Shown here: positions 35,149 through 46,574 of the stretch, piece by piece
How the letters are laid out: every line of letters starts with the position of its first letter
Position numbering within the stretch: position 1 is the first letter of the stretch
Assembly (NCBI RefSeq): GCF_008831285.2
Contig: NC_045143.1
Coordinates: 7,449,503-7,513,502, forward strand
Length of the DNA: 64,000 bases
Direction: 5' to 3'
Source of the DNA: Nymphaea colorata
Taxonomy: Eukaryota > Streptophyta > Magnoliopsida > Nymphaeales > Nymphaeaceae
The notes under the pieces: model-generated
Databases searched by the model: none
Told to the model about the DNA's origin: nothing
Seen by the model: only the letters and a program-made list of their open reading frames with translations
Translations under genes and position numbers: made by a program

Positions 35149-36783
35149 GTTGGGTGGAAGGAACTAACAAAGTTGCCGAGCTTTGTTAATCATATATATC
35201 ATATGTGTTAGGTGCAATAGTCATAGTGGCACGAATTGCTACTCATATAATTAAAGAACGGCATGGATTGTCGGTCGGTTAGTACTCAATTTTTTTGTTT
35301 TTTATATTGGAGGACAAGACATCTCCTGCTACTTTCCATGTTTGTCGTTAACATGAAACATGTTCTCACCTTTAACCACAGGGGGGCTTTTTTTTCATAC
35401 TTTTATAAGGCAAATTTTTTTTAAGCTTCAGTTTTACCTTTACAAGTGAAGAGTCATATATTTAATGAACATAAACATTTTGGTTATTGTAAATTCATGA
35501 CACTTTAAAAGTTTAGTTTTATATTGAAAATTGGGCCGTGGGATTAGCCTTCTGCTCACCCAAAAAGCTAGTTGTAACTGGCTCTTTGAACCTATCTGGC
35601 TGGATTGGTCTGAAATCTCTAACTTGAATTCAAAATCCTATGTTAAAGCAAGCATTTAATCATTGGCATCAGTAAATTTGATTTAAATTGGATATCAAAG
35701 TGAACTGCTTGAAAAAAATTGGATACAGAAAAAAAAATTAACATCTGATTAAAAAAAAATATGAATCAGATTAGGATCTGATAAATGACAGTTGTTCTGG
35801 TTCGGATTTAATGAAAATGCAATCGGATTGGTTTCTTAGTTTTAACTAAATATCCTATATCTGATACCATATAATTTCAAAGACAGGTTCTTAAATCTTA
35901 ATGTATCGCAATGTGAACTGCATTTAGTTTAAAAGTTTGATACATATTCAGTTGTGAATTTGAAAATCAGATTTGGATACAATTTGAATTACGAATTTAT
36001 ATTTAGATTTGGCTATAGTATAAATTTCTTCATTTGTATTTGGATTATCCAAATTTGAATACAAGTATACGAACATCCAATGAAGCAGATATGGCAGTAT
36101 ATTCATGCTGAACCAAGGACATAAAAGATGTGCATCGACAGGGGCAGGGGCAGGGGGGGTTGGCAGGGCTATGGCCCCTCTCATATTTTTAAATATGCAA
36201 ATGTTTACTATAAATTTTACAAATTTTAGTTTAACCCATATAAAAATTTTAAAAAAATATGTTTTGGGTCCCTATCAGCCTGATGTCAGAAACCCGAGCC
36301 CGACCATAAAAATAACTACATAAAATGATAGAAACAATGTCTTAGTAGTGATAGAAATGAATCATTTAACTTGAGCTTTAAACTGTAAAGTTTAAATAAT
36401 GCAAAACAGTGAAAAAAAACGCAAAAATTTTGTTGAGTTTTTTTCAAAGAAACGCTAAAAATGCATTTTTCATGGTTTTTAATTGTGTAAAAATAAAAAA
36501 ACTAATAGAATAATTGGCAGTAGAGTACTCCACGTGACCTCAGGCCACTTACCGGTGGTGGGTACCAATGGCTACCTACCACCGCCACCACTTTGCCAGG
36601 GGCAGAGCCAGGACTTTTTTTAGGAGTGAACTAAACAGTCTGACAAACTTATTCGGTAGAGCTAAACTAAACTCGAATATAAAAAATATATCAAGTAACT
36701 AATTATACATGTATACAGGCTAACCATATCAATACATTCTCTCAAGAGCCATGATATATTTACTTCATTCAACGATATACAGA
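35149..36783. other. 5' flank of GDSL-5, duplicated with the GDSL-7 flank
   Basis: The part 35200-36300 is collinear with 51230-52290 upstream of GDSL-7. It contains an AT-rich element (about 35655-36110) related to the insertion in GDSL-9, and a GC-rich GGCAGGGCTATGGCCCC patch (about 36130-36280) related to the hAT-like MITEs. The part 36310-36590 matches 57315-57580 upstream of GDSL-8. A fragment starting CAGGGGCAGAGCCAGGA at about 36597 is another MITE end. No gene is seen. Confidence 0.6.
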
Positions 36784-39236
36784 TCAAGCATCACTCCATG
36801 GTTGAACATTCGAAGAAGCCCCAACATCCAGGGTGAGGTTTGCTAGAACATTGACATTGAACGGGTAGAATTCAGTGTCGAGCTTAGAGAAGAAGGCCTT
36901 CGTTGACAATTGCACGTAGACACTCTCAGTCGGGTGCACCGCATCATAGAAGAGGTAAATGCTCCGATCCGAGCACGGTGCGACTCCTTCAGCACATGCC
37001 ATATCGCCACTACTAGCGGACAGGGTACAACAAATTTCATTGGTTACCTTCAATCCTGGAAACCAACCAATCCAATGAATAGCTGCTTAGAAACCGGTTA
37101 TGTACACAACCTTGTGCAGGAAAAATTGTGAACACAAGTGTGCAATGACTAAACTACTTCTCTTTAAAGTTTTAAAAAAATTTAAAACAACAAAAAGGAT
37201 GTCATGAGAAAGTTAAAAAGTCTAAAATGAACACTATAAAAAAATTGTGCACACAAGTATGCACACTCCTATGCATGCAACTCGATATAAGTGTGAAAAA
37301 AAGAGGGCTACTCAAGTTGCTTACCGTGAGCAGTTGGGTCATCGACCATGCTCATAACCATGTGGAAGATATTGACGTAGACGAAGCTGAGGCCAGGCTT
37401 GTCTCGGCTCATACCATCCAGAGCATATTTCAGCAGGCGGTTTAGATACGAGTCTGCCTCGTTCAGAATGTCCTCTTCTGAACCATTATTTTTGGTTCTA
37501 CAGTAGATGGCGGACCCAGCAGGCATGAGATCAAACACCACGAACTTCCATGCCCCAAAATACTATAACCTCTAAAACAGGTAAAAAGGAAAAAAAAAAA
37601 AGCTTAAAAGACGTGTAAGAAATGAAAATAAAATGATTTTCCATGTCACCTATAAATTAATTTTCCAATTTGATAGAATGACATAACTTCATCCAACTCA
37701 CATTAGGAGAAACCGCCTTCTGTATAAAACCCAAGGTCATACTGATCTTACACATCCAACTTCCAAGGTTATGACTTGCTTTTGAGTCTGGATAAACCTC
37801 CAATACACTCTTTAACTCGAATGTTTTGTACTATTAGGGAGGACGTACTCTCTAGTGAGTATCAATACTTAAAATTTTGTTCTTCATGGTAAGCAACAGC
37901 TTATATTTAAAGGGGTATAGATTTCATAAGAAAGAAACTGTGCATGTTGTTGCAAAAATAGCTTAAGAACACAAAGTTCTTATTCTAATAACTATATATA
38001 ACATCATTATATCTACCCTTTAATTGTTAAATCTAGAAACAGCATCCCTAATCAAAAAATGTTACATGTTTGAAAGACGAAACTGGTGATTTTAGACAAT
38101 GTGTTTTAGGAACATGTGTTTTCTTTTTTTAGAAGCAACTATGCTGGGAGTGGGCTCCTTTTATTTTGTTGAGAACACTAACAAATCCAGTTCCAACAGC
38201 TCTAGTCGCGGGTTATGCACCATTAATGTACTAACAAACATGACGATCATTCTTGGAGTGCAGAGACAGATCCCTTCCCTGGCTGGCTCCATGTATCTTC
38301 ATGAAAAATTTAGTGGAAGGAGTGTTCTAGTAAAATTTTGTACAAGTTGTAGCTTTTGTCACCACTTTGTGGAAAATTGTTAGCTTGAATATGTCAGATA
38401 CATGTAACTGGATGGGTTGATGAAATAGTATCCATATTTAAAAAAAGGAACGTGTTTCTTTTACAAATATATATTATGTTGCGGATGGAATCATCCACAT
38501 GTAACGAGGCATCATTCACTTGTAAGGAGAATCTTTTGTTGAAATAGGGGTAGAAGTGATGTGGATTATTGAAGAATCATGTATTTATGGCCGGTCTCTT
38601 GTAAAGCTTCAGAGTTACTGAAAAAAGCTCCGGTGCAGCTGTAAGTGGCTCTAAGCCTCCCTTTCTTATCTGGCTCTCATTTTTTTTCCATTACAAGAAG
38701 TTTCAATTGATCAAGGCAGAACAACTAACAAGTTGTGAGAGAAGAGACTACTAGTTCTGTGCACTTTAAAAGAAAAATGTCCTAAGACTCTCTTTGCCAA
38801 CTCTTAGATTTTCTGGCACCGGCCTTACACTCCAAATCCTTCAACTCAAAATGATCGATTTTCAGTAAGGTTGGGGACAACCCTCGCCGGAGTTTTCCAG
38901 AAATCCTTCAGCTCAAAATGCCCACTTAAATTCTTAACGGGGTTGATGGATTGGTAGCGAGTTTTTAATACACAATTTGAGAAAATGAAGTTGGAAAGTT
39001 TGCACCTCAAGCTGTTGGGTGAAATTTCCTTGCAATGTATCTGCCAGGCTGACGCATTCGGCAAAGGTAGAAACCGAGCAGTCTTGAGAGATATCGTCTC
39101 CACCGGAGTTGATAAGAAATATGCTCTGTGATAGATAGGATGCGAGCTCGCCACTCCCGTTGAGTTGAGACGCCAATTCCTGTAGCGTATAACTAATGAA
39201 GTTGGTCACTTGCTCCCCCAATGATGTGACGTTTGT
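36784..39236 (-). pseudogene. GDSL-6: GDSL esterase/lipase, exon 1 missing and stop in exon 3
   Basis: Exon 2 (39236-39006, 77 codons), exon 3 (37571-37325) and exon 4 (37055-36784) align with GDSL-7 and keep their splice sites. Block III reads INSGGDDIS, with Asp in place of Asn. Exon 4 holds YDAVHPTESV and ends NVQPWSDA. The third codon of exon 3 is TAG where GDSL-7 has TAC (RLY). No exon 1 is found. Homology to GDSL-7 intron 1 runs up to 40100, where retroelement sequence begins, and the sequence beyond the retroelement (from 44347) matches DNA that lies upstream of GDSL-8. The promoter and exon 1 are therefore gone, and the gene is dead. Confidence 0.9.
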
Positions 39237-40100
39237 CTGCAAAAAAATAATAAAATGCATATTATTGACTCAATTAGGCTGTAAAAGTGGGATTAGGATT
39301 GAATCTACATTTGTGGAATCAAATTTTAGATCTGAATTCGAGTATGACTTTTTTAGTTCTCACTTGAATGTGACTACTCATTTGAATCCGACTATGTGAA
39401 TATTCAATAAAACAAAATATAATTAAGAATATATCTAATTCAATTCAAATCTGATATGTTAGGGGACCCCATACCCTTGCAGAATCGTATAACGAAAAGT
39501 CTAATTATAATAAAGAGAGCTCATATTTTTTCAATGGGTATATAAGAGATGACGTGAAACTTAAAATTAACAGCCTACAACTTTTAGCACATAAAAACGA
39601 TTCTTTTATATCATTAGCCTACATCTTTTAGCACATGAAAAAAAAAATCTTTTATAGCATTTTCTAAGAAACTGGGTATGAAGATCACATTTAATTATCA
39701 CATCATTTTCTTTGGAAATTGCTTGTAAATCTGGAAAAAAAAATATTGTCTATGTATTAGAGAATTAGAATAGTATACTTGAAAAGTAAAGAAGCCCATT
39801 TCCGCTCACTAACTGCCAGCTCAAACTTTAGTTTCCAAAAGCGAATAGGTTCAAGGTATAACATGAATATCTTTAACTATATTTCACAAAAAAAAGAAAT
39901 TGAAATTAGAAAGCTCAAAACGATTATGAGGTCTTCAGAAAATAGCTAATAAGATGAGCATTATTATGAAAAAACTTTTCAAAAACTTTGGGTGAGCATT
40001 AAACTCACTACCCAAAAAGAAAAAACTCTAAAAGCTCTTCCCATTTCTCCTGCTTTTTAGGTTTTTGGGCTGTTTTAAGGACATGAATAAGGTATGGTAC

Positions 40101-41160
40101 TGATACGAGCCCACTTAGGACCCGCACTAGGACTAAGCAGGGGTTAGGCGAGACTAGTGAGGTTAGGACGGAACCCTTAGAAATTCTTGGGTCCAACGTC
40201 CCAACAAATGAGAACATAGGAAATTCAGAACCTAGAGCGTTAGCAGTGGGAGGTGAGGGTGGAATAGCAACGGCTCTAGGATAGGTTTTCGAGCAAGGAA
40301 GGCCGGTACATGGAGAAACCAGGGGCTAGGAAACCAAATTCCTAGGATTTGGTCCAGTATAGGCTTAAGTTTAGTTCTTGAGTCGAGTCCAAAACCCAAG
40401 TCCTTAGAGTCGGGTTTGCGCGAGTCTAGGGAGGTCATCTAGTCGAGTTGAGCCCAGCTTGAGGAGGCTAGATGGGTGTGCTAAGCAAGTGGTTTCCATC
40501 TTGAGCTCACATGGCTCGAGAGGAGTTTTTATTCAGGAGTTACACTTAGTGTTTGGTTTTCTCTATTCGATTTGATTACATATTCATTCATTCACATAAT
40601 TCCATTCATAAGTCGGGTTGTGACTTGGGATGATATCGCTTTTATTATGTTTATGCATTTCATTTTGAGTTTTGGGGTTGGATTCATGTTTGGAATCCAG
40701 ATTTGAATACACTGGTATAAATTGAATTGGATCAAGGGACCGAGTATGCAATTTTGAGAATTTGAGATCATTTGATTTTTGCCTCTCTCTCTCCTCACGT
40801 TTCTCCTCTCTTCACGTCAATCCCTCTCTCCCTTGTCTCTCTTCTCTCCTCAACTCTCCTAAGACCAGCGTGCTGGCCTCTCTCCCCCTTCTTGTCTCCC
40901 TCTCCTCTCTTCTTCTTCCATCATCTCTCTCGTCATCCCCTCCTAGTCACATTTATCTCCAACGTTGAAGAAGAAGGAGCGGTGATTCCTCTCGGTGAGC
41001 CACGGCTCTAGGGGGATTTTCAACACTTCGACTTCACCTCGGATCTGCACGCCTTGGGTGCAATTCCTCTGCCATATCAGAGGAGTTAGAGGCTCTAGAC
41101 GCGCAAAGGAGGTTGCGGTTTCATCCCTTGTAGCACAGCAACCCATCGATGGGAGATAGT
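40101..41160 (+). mobile_element. LTR-like or leader segment of a retroelement
   Basis: This ~1.06-kb block starts TGATACGAGCCCACTTAGG exactly where homology to the GDSL-7 intron stops, and runs to the gag-like frame. It is GC-richer than its surroundings and has a CT-rich stretch at about 40780-40950. It does not resemble the 3' LTR at 43812-44346, so it is either an LTR of a different element or an untranslated leader. Confidence 0.4.
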
Positions 41161-44100
41161 ATTGGGATCAGACACAAATATTTCTGTCGATGATGAAGCT
41201 AAAAAGAAATGGATGATTAAAGGAGGAAAAACTCTATTTGCAATTAAGGTATCAATTGAAAAGGATTTATTAGAGCATATACGTGATGCTAAGACTTCTA
41301 AGAAGCATCGAACGCTTTTGCAACGCTATTTTATCGAGCTAATGATGGCCGCCTATAATTGTTAGAAAATAAATTAGCTACATTAACTCAGGGAAACATG
41401 TCGATAGCAGAGTATTTTATGAAGGTTAAAAATATTTGTAGGGAGCTATCTCAAATTGACCTTGAGTTTAAGATTAGTGAGGCCCGTATGCGGAGAATCC
41501 TTGTTCGTGGACTTCGTCCAGAATTTGGCAGTTTCATAATTGGTGTTCAAGGCTGGCCAGTTCAACCAACTTTGTTGGAGTTAGAGAATCTCTTGATCAA
41601 TCAAGAAACATTAGCGAAGCAAATGCCTGAGATTTCTCTCAAAGTAAATAATGAGGAAGCGTTGTTTAGTAAAGGTCAGAAATCACGTTGGCCAGCTAAA
41701 CCAGTCATTAGGTCTCCAAGTATGAATATTGACGAAAAGAAAGAGAAAAATATAGAAAATAAAACAAGAGAAACTACACAACAGTGGAAACCAAAGAAGA
41801 AATGTTTTAGATGTGAAAAATTGGATCATATTGCTCGTGACTACAGAGTCAGAATGAAGGAAATATAGTCATGACAAGTAAGCAACATGGGGGAGATAAT
41901 GAGACTCTACAGAAAAGTTCGTTTCTGTACTCAATGGAGGTTAAAGAGGATATTATACAAGAAAGATGTAATTCCACTCATACAAAACCAGTAAAAGAAA
42001 AAGAAGAGAAGATCAATTATCAAACTGATTGGATAATTGATTATGAATGTTCAAACCATATGACTAGTGATGAGAACAAGTTCTTAAGTATGAAAGAATA
42101 TGATGAAAATCGAGTTGTTATTACTGCTAACAACACAAAGCTTTCAGTGGCACATATTGGAGAAGCAGAGGTTGTAACCAACTTCGGTAAATACCAGATT
42201 TTAGAGAATGTTTATCATGTTTAAGGAATGACAAAGAACTTGTAGTCTGTGCCACAACTTATAGCTTTAGGGCACTATGTTTTGTTCGGCTCAAATGATG
42301 TGAAAGTTTATCGAGATGTTCAAGGAGCGCTCATATTTGAAGGAAGAAAAGTTGAGTCAATATATGTCTTGTCAGCAGAAACAACATATATTGACAAAAC
42401 GAAGAAGCATGACACTACAGACATCTGGCATGAGAGGCTCGCTCATGTTGGATATAACAAACTCCAGGAGATGTCTAATAAGGGGCAGTTGATTGGCCTG
42501 CCAAAGCTTGAAGTACAAACAAACAAAGTATGCCCTGGATGTCAATATGGAAAGGCACACAGGAGGTCAGTCAAAAATCCAAGTACCGAGCTAAAGCACC
42601 ATTCGATTCAGATGTATTCGAAAAAGTACCATACCCATCAGTTAGAGGTAAGTGGTATTTTATCACATTTATTGATGATTTTTCAAGATATACTTGGGTT
42701 TATTTTATGAAAGAAAAGTCTGAGCACTTGACAAGTTTAAGGAGTTTAATTAGATGGTGCAAAAAGAACTTGGGTATAAAATTTAGTGTCTACGCACCGA
42801 TAATGGTGGCGAATATACATCTGACATGTTTATGACATACATGAGGCAACATAGTATTCAAAGACAATTTACATGTGCATATACGCCACAACAAAATGGA
42901 GTGGCAGACCGAAAAAATCGCCACATAGTAGAAATATGTCGAAGCATGATGCATGCAAAGAACATGCCACCAAGATTTTGGACCGAGTGTGTCAGCACCT
43001 TTGTACACATCATTAATCGACTACCGTTGCTAAGATTTAGTTTTAAGTCTCTATATGAAATGCTTCATAAAAGGAAGTCATCTGTGAGTTATTTCAAAGT
43101 ATTTGGTTGTGTATGTTATGTCTTTATATCTGAGCAACACATGACTAAGTTCGACAAAAAGGCACAGAGGTATGTTTTTCTTGGATATGATCCATATCGG
43201 AAAGGATGGAGATGTGCTAATCCTAGCACAAGACAAGTTCACGTTTCTCGTGATGTTATCTTCGATGAAGCATCATCGTGGTGGTCAGAAGAGAAGAAGA
43301 CGCTTCCAGACTCTCTAGTTTTTGAGAAAGATGTTCGAAACAAAATACAATTTGAGATTAATCAAGACGAACCTGAGCCGGAAGACATAGAAGCAAGACG
43401 ATTAGATAAACAAGTTCAAGCACCTGAACCTAGCCCAAGACGAGAAGAACGTACAGATCCATGGAGAACATGAGTCAGTCCAGTTCAACAAAGAAGTGCA
43501 GAAGAAGAAAGACCATCACAATTGGAAGAGCCAGAAGAAGCACCCATAATATTAAGAAGATCAACGAGAATACAAAAACCAAATCCCAAATATGCAGATG
43601 CAGATTGCGCCATCATAGAGGAGATCGAACCAGCTTCTTTTGAAGAAGCAAAAGATATTGAAAAACGGCAAGCAGCAATGAAAGATGAAATGAAGGCATT
43701 AGAGCATAACGAGACCTGAGAACTCGTACCAAAGGCTTGCCAGTGCAAACATATACCAAGTTCGAAGAATGTTAGGAATCCTGAGCAAAGAGTCGGTAAT
43801 GAGGGGGAGATTGTAAAGAGTCATCACCGACTCTCTTGGAAGAGTCGAGTTGACTCAAGAGGCAACAAGCCTCTTTCTTTTGTAAGGCGGTGCTTATGTA
43901 ATGATTGAAGGAAAACAAAAAATAATTAAAAAACAAAATGTGGAAATCGGTGGAAGCATCCACCACCGACTTTTCATCCCTATAAATAGGGATGATGGGC
44001 ATGTGAGTTAAGTGTGAAAAAAAGAAATGAGTTGAGTGTGCTCAATTTGTGAGCTGGAGGGTAAGTGTTAGCTCGTGTGTTCACTTCGTGAACTCGAGTG

Positions 44101-44346
44101 TCGAAGTTTCAAGTGTGTGCTGCAAGGGCGTTGGGTGTTTTAGCTCACTACGTGAGCGGAAGTGAGTTTTCTTGAGTCCTCTTTCTAATATCCAGTTTGA
44201 TGAATAAATAGTTTACATTTTAAAGTATACTTTGCCAAAGTTATTATTGAGAATTATTTTGGACATCGAGACTCTGCTGAATTTTCTCTACATAAATTCG
44301 AGTTTGTATCTAAGTTATATCTAGGGCCCGCATTCGTTTTTCCAAC
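41161..44346 (+). mobile_element. Ty1/Copia element (gag, protease, integrase, 3' LTR)
   Basis: This is a fossil Copia element. A gag region (about 41162-41868) is recognised by LFAIKVSIEKDLLEHIRDAK, MRRILVRGLRPEF and a zinc-knuckle-like CFRCEKLDHIARD. A protease-type segment (about 41871-42224) has WIIDYECSNHMT. An integrase region (about 42249-43473) has HERLAHVGYNKL, CPGCQYGKAHR, TPQQNGVADRKNRH and FLGYDPYRKGW. Reverse transcriptase and RNase H are not seen. A purine tract precedes an LTR of about 535 bp at 43812-44346 with TG..CA ends. It is broken, with several breaks. There is no matching second LTR to date it. Confidence 0.85.
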
Positions 44347-46574
44347 AAAACTCATAATTTACATGGATGGGATTGACCGGTGAACGGCACTCGATTGATT
44401 GGAGGTTGGCACAGAGAGCTGGCGAATGAATAGCTCCACCTGTACTACCTGCCCCACTCCCCTCGTTGTTTAGGGGGGGGACATTTTCATCTTTTTAAAA
44501 AGACTAATCTTTAAACCTCCCTATGTTTTTGGGAGTCATATTTTTTGTTGCCTTCATCTGGCGCCCACACATTGAGTTCAATGCTCGGCACCCGACCATT
44601 AAATTCAATTATCAGATGTCAAAATTATCTAAATATCTATGCCTCTACAAGATATGGAATGATAAAAATATACCTGTTCTTCCATTATATTTCAGCATAT
44701 ATTATCTAGTCAAGTCGAGTTGAGTTCTTACAACTTCAACTTGACTCTGTTAATACTGAAGCTTACAAACTCGAGCTCAACTTGTCTATACATGAGTAGA
44801 CGTTCGATTCATTGTGTAACCCTATTTCCACTGTTGTATTTTCTGAATCGAGTATCTTGATAATACATTTGAAAACTCTACTCAGGTCAAACAAACGCTC
44901 CTATAGTTACCTCACTAGTTGCGTCATCGCCCCTAGGAAAAAGTTAAGTTGAAGGAACATGTCTCTCATAGTCATGACATAAAATGGTAGCTAGGGCTTG
45001 GCATTTTCTGATTTTTCTAAATGTTGCATTTATAGCTGGCATTTTTTCGTCTTGTCCTGAGGCCTTTTCATAGTCGCATAGATATTGGCACAAATACCGG
45101 TATGGGCGCACAAAGTCATTTTGGAAAACATGGGTGCAAAGACACAACAATATGTAGATATAATATATACAAAAATTTAGTCTTTTTGTTAAAAAAGAAA
45201 AAAGATTTAGTGCACTTTGAATAAATTTTAATATCTATGGGAAAAATCTTTAAAAATATATATATGCATTTATTTAAAAAGAAGAAAGATCTAATGCATT
45301 TTGGATGGGGTCTGACCCAAAGCTAAAGCAAAATATTGTCCAGATGTATGTGACTCAGTATCCCAGTGTCGACATGCAAATTTGTTGTGTTCTCTTATTT
45401 TTGCATATTTTTTTGTTATCTGTGTGGCCATCAAAACCCAGCGATAAATGACATGTTAGTCATAAATATTGGTTAAAAAGAAAAAAAAATGAAAAAAGGA
45501 CATTTATTCTCCCTTTTTCTTAGTCTTCTACCTTCCAAAAAATTTTCCCTTCTTTATTTTTTGTTTATCAAGCATACCTTATACTTGAAAAAAGTGAAAT
45601 TTTCTTTCCATCAACCTATATCAAGGAAACATCTTTATGTGTGCCATCAAGAGTAAGTATGTAAATGAACTGCCACCAAAGTAGGAGGTGCAATAAAATG
45701 AGGCCACAGCTGCACCATAACCATTTTTTTGAGGCAGATGCATAGAACGGTAACACAAATGACATTTTCATGTTCCACAAAAAAAATGGATTTCTAACAA
45801 CTGTGTTTTTAACCCAATGGGCAGAGTTACCGATCCCATGAGTCGATCATTTCACCCCCTTAACTGAATTGATTGTGAGTGAGGCCAAAATTTTTTAAAA
45901 ATTATATTTTAAAAAAAAGTAAAATAAAAGTTTGTGTAGAGAAAAATAAATAAAAGTAGTTAAATTATTTGTAAAAAAGAAATTTAAAGATTCGTGGAAC
46001 GTGGCACTATATTTTAATTTAAGTTTGATTTCATTAGCTCAAGCTCGACTCGGCTCGAACCCTTAAGTCTCGAACTTGGCTCGAGCCGAGCCAAACATTT
46101 CATTAAAAAATTAGTTTTTTAAATAAAAAGGTGGCATGTAGACTTGAACATAGAATCTCCCCCACACCAAACACATGCATACCCATTTAAGCAATTTAAT
46201 TTTTTGAATAACTTCATTAGACGTGTTTTATATATTTTCTTCTTCGAGCTTAACCAGGTTTAACCGAGCTGAGCCTATTTAACTCGAGATCGACTCGTTT
46301 AGGTTGTCGAGTTCATTTCTTAACTCGAACTCGACTCATTTAATAAATGAGTCGAGTTCGAGTTGAGTTTATCGAGCGAGTTCAAGTAGCTCGACTCGTT
46401 GAACAGCCCTAGTGTCAGTTGTCGGTTTATCTTACAAACCTTTTAGTTATGTGACCTTATCCTATAAACTAATTATACATGTATACAGGCTAACCATACT
46501 GTGTTTTATTTGAGTTTTATCAATACATCCCCTCAAGAGCCATGATATTTTCGCTTCATTGAAGGATATACAGA
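44347..46574. other. Segmental copy of the GDSL-8 upstream region plus 3' flank of GDSL-7
   Basis: The part 44347-46020 is collinear with 55334-57060 (shared ATTTACATGGATGGGATTGA, CCATCAAAACCCAGCGATAA and AGGCAGATGCATAGAA). It is probably the original upstream flank of GDSL-6, left beyond the retroelement block. The part 46025-46412 is a truncated copy of the TIR element at 32467-32810. The part 46412-46574 is nearly identical to the 3' flank of GDSL-5. No gene is seen. Confidence 0.6.
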
